Shown here: in pieces, positions 5,272 to 5,659 of the stretch | Layout: every line of letters begins with the position of its first letter | Numbering within the stretch: position 1 is the first letter of the stretch | Program-made: the position numbers and the translations under genes | The notes under the pieces: generated by a model | Databases searched by the model: none | What the model was told of the DNA's origin: nothing | Seen by the model: the letters and a program-made list of their open reading frames with translations, nothing else | NCBI GenBank assembly: GCA_019240015.1 | Contig: JAFAZB010000183.1 | Span: forward strand, 1 to 5,659 | Length of the DNA: 5,659 nucleotides | Reading direction: 5' to 3' | Origin: Solirubrobacterales bacterium | Lineage (GTDB): Bacteria; Actinomycetota; Thermoleophilia; Solirubrobacterales; Solirubrobacteraceae

Positions 5272-5325
5272 GGCCCAGCTGGGACGGTCAGAAATTGTGC
5301 GTGGCCCAGTCGGCGGACAGCCGAC
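5272..5325. promoter_or_regulatory. Dyads and direct repeat upstream of parA
   Basis: Three elements lie in this stretch: the perfect palindrome CCCAGCTGGG (5274-5283), the direct repeat GGCCCAG at 5272 and 5303 (31 bp apart, close to three helical turns), and the hairpin GTCGGC/GCCGAC (5309-5314 and 5320-5325) with loop GGACA. They end about 10 bp before the proposed parA -35 region, a good position for an operator. Many par operons are autoregulated, but nothing here identifies the regulator. Confidence 0.35.
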
Positions 5326-5335
5326 CCGACCCCGC

Positions 5336-5362
5336 TTGTCTGACCGCGCCGGGCGTTAGCTT
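5336..5362 (+). promoter_or_regulatory. Candidate parA promoter, possibly giving a leaderless transcript
   Basis: TTGTCT (5336-5341) and TAGCTT (5357-5362) are separated by 15 bp; the first matches the -35 consensus at its TTG and the second fits the TANNNT -10 pattern. The -10 ends 7 bases before GTG 5370, so transcription would begin at or next to the start codon. There is no Shine-Dalgarno sequence before that GTG, which agrees with leaderless translation, common in actinobacteria. The spacer is short and the match moderate. Confidence 0.4.
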
Positions 5363-5369
5363 TGCCCGC

Positions 5370-5659
5370 GTGGGGACTGTCTACGCGATCGCGAACCAGA
5401 AAGGCGGCGTCGGTAAGACCACGACCGCGGTCAATCTGGCCGCCTGCATCGCGGAAGCCGGCTACGACGCACTCGTGGTCGACATCGACCCCCAGTGCAA
5501 TGCCACCCTGAGCCTTGGCATTGGCAAGGACTGCTCGCCGACCGTGTACGACGCGCTCACCGGGGCGAAACCGATCAGCGATGTGATCGTGCGAAGCTCG
5601 ATCGAGCACCTGAGCGTCGCCCCGGCGGGACCGGATTTGGCGGGGGCGACGGTCGAGCT
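5370..5659 (+). CDS. parA: Chromosome-partitioning ATPase ParA/Soj (3' end beyond window)
   Basis: ParA is a deviant-Walker ATPase that binds DNA non-specifically and, with ParB bound to parS, separates newly replicated origins. Ninety-six complete codons are visible. The deviant Walker A motif KGGVGKTT is at 11-18, with signature lysine K11 and catalytic K16, inside YAIANQKGGVGKTTTAVNLA. The VVDIDPQCNATLSLGI segment carries the Walker A' aspartates; Cys replaces the usual Gly of DPQGN. GTG 5370 is chosen because the family begins a few residues before the first strand and the -10 box is just upstream; a TTG at 5337 is in frame but would add only non-family sequence. parB is expected next, outside the window. 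Confidence 0.96.
   Translation, partial: MGTVYAIANQKGGVGKTTTAVNLAACIAEAGYDALVVDIDPQCNATLSLGIGKDCSPTVYDALTGAKPISDVIVRSSIEHLSVAPAGPDLAGATVE

Noticed and set aside
1..5659. tRNA, rRNA, CRISPR array, insertion sequence or riboswitch
   Set aside because: No cloverleaf, regular spacer-repeat pattern, transposase frame or recognisable aptamer was seen in the gaps.

Overview
The window is the chromosome-origin neighbourhood of a high-GC bacterium. The gene order is dnaA (divergent, minus strand) / rpmH - rnpA - yidD - yidC - jag(khpB) - [LAGLIDADG-like gene] - rsmG - parA. The strong GC bias at third codon positions, the L34 sequence (MKRTYQPKKRKR start), a DnaA with a short linker domain and frequent GTG starts suggest a deep-branching actinobacterium, most likely Thermoleophilia/Solirubrobacterales. 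That placement is inferred from recognised sequence style, not from a search.

Layout. Positions 1-1259 (minus) hold most of dnaA; its last few dozen residues lie beyond the left edge. Positions about 1260-1632 are the divergent dnaA/rpmH control region. It holds a -10-like hexamer facing dnaA, a 16-bp palindrome, a four-run G-tract and a good -10 box for rpmH, but no recognisable DnaA boxes. Positions 1633-3857 are a tightly packed plus-strand operon: rpmH stop and rnpA start share a base (TGATG), rnpA and yidD overlap by ATGA, yidC follows yidD after 3 bases, and jag starts one base after the yidC stop. The products are a ribosomal protein, the RNase P protein, two membrane-protein biogenesis factors and an RNA-binding protein.

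Positions 3858-4101 form a 244-bp GC-rich gap with several hairpins, seven CCGCGG palindromes, and a GTTTCAC...GTGAAAC inverted repeat that resembles a disrupted ParB-binding parS site. A small LAGLIDADG-type protein gene (4102-4464) follows and overlaps rsmG (4461-5210) by ATGA. After a 159-bp gap with further dyads, parA starts at 5370 and runs off the right edge.

Most genes are core housekeeping. The less ordinary parts are the single-motif LAGLIDADG gene translationally coupled to rsmG inside a conserved origin cluster, the parS-like element just upstream of it, and the G-tract that occupies the -35 position of the rpmH promoter.
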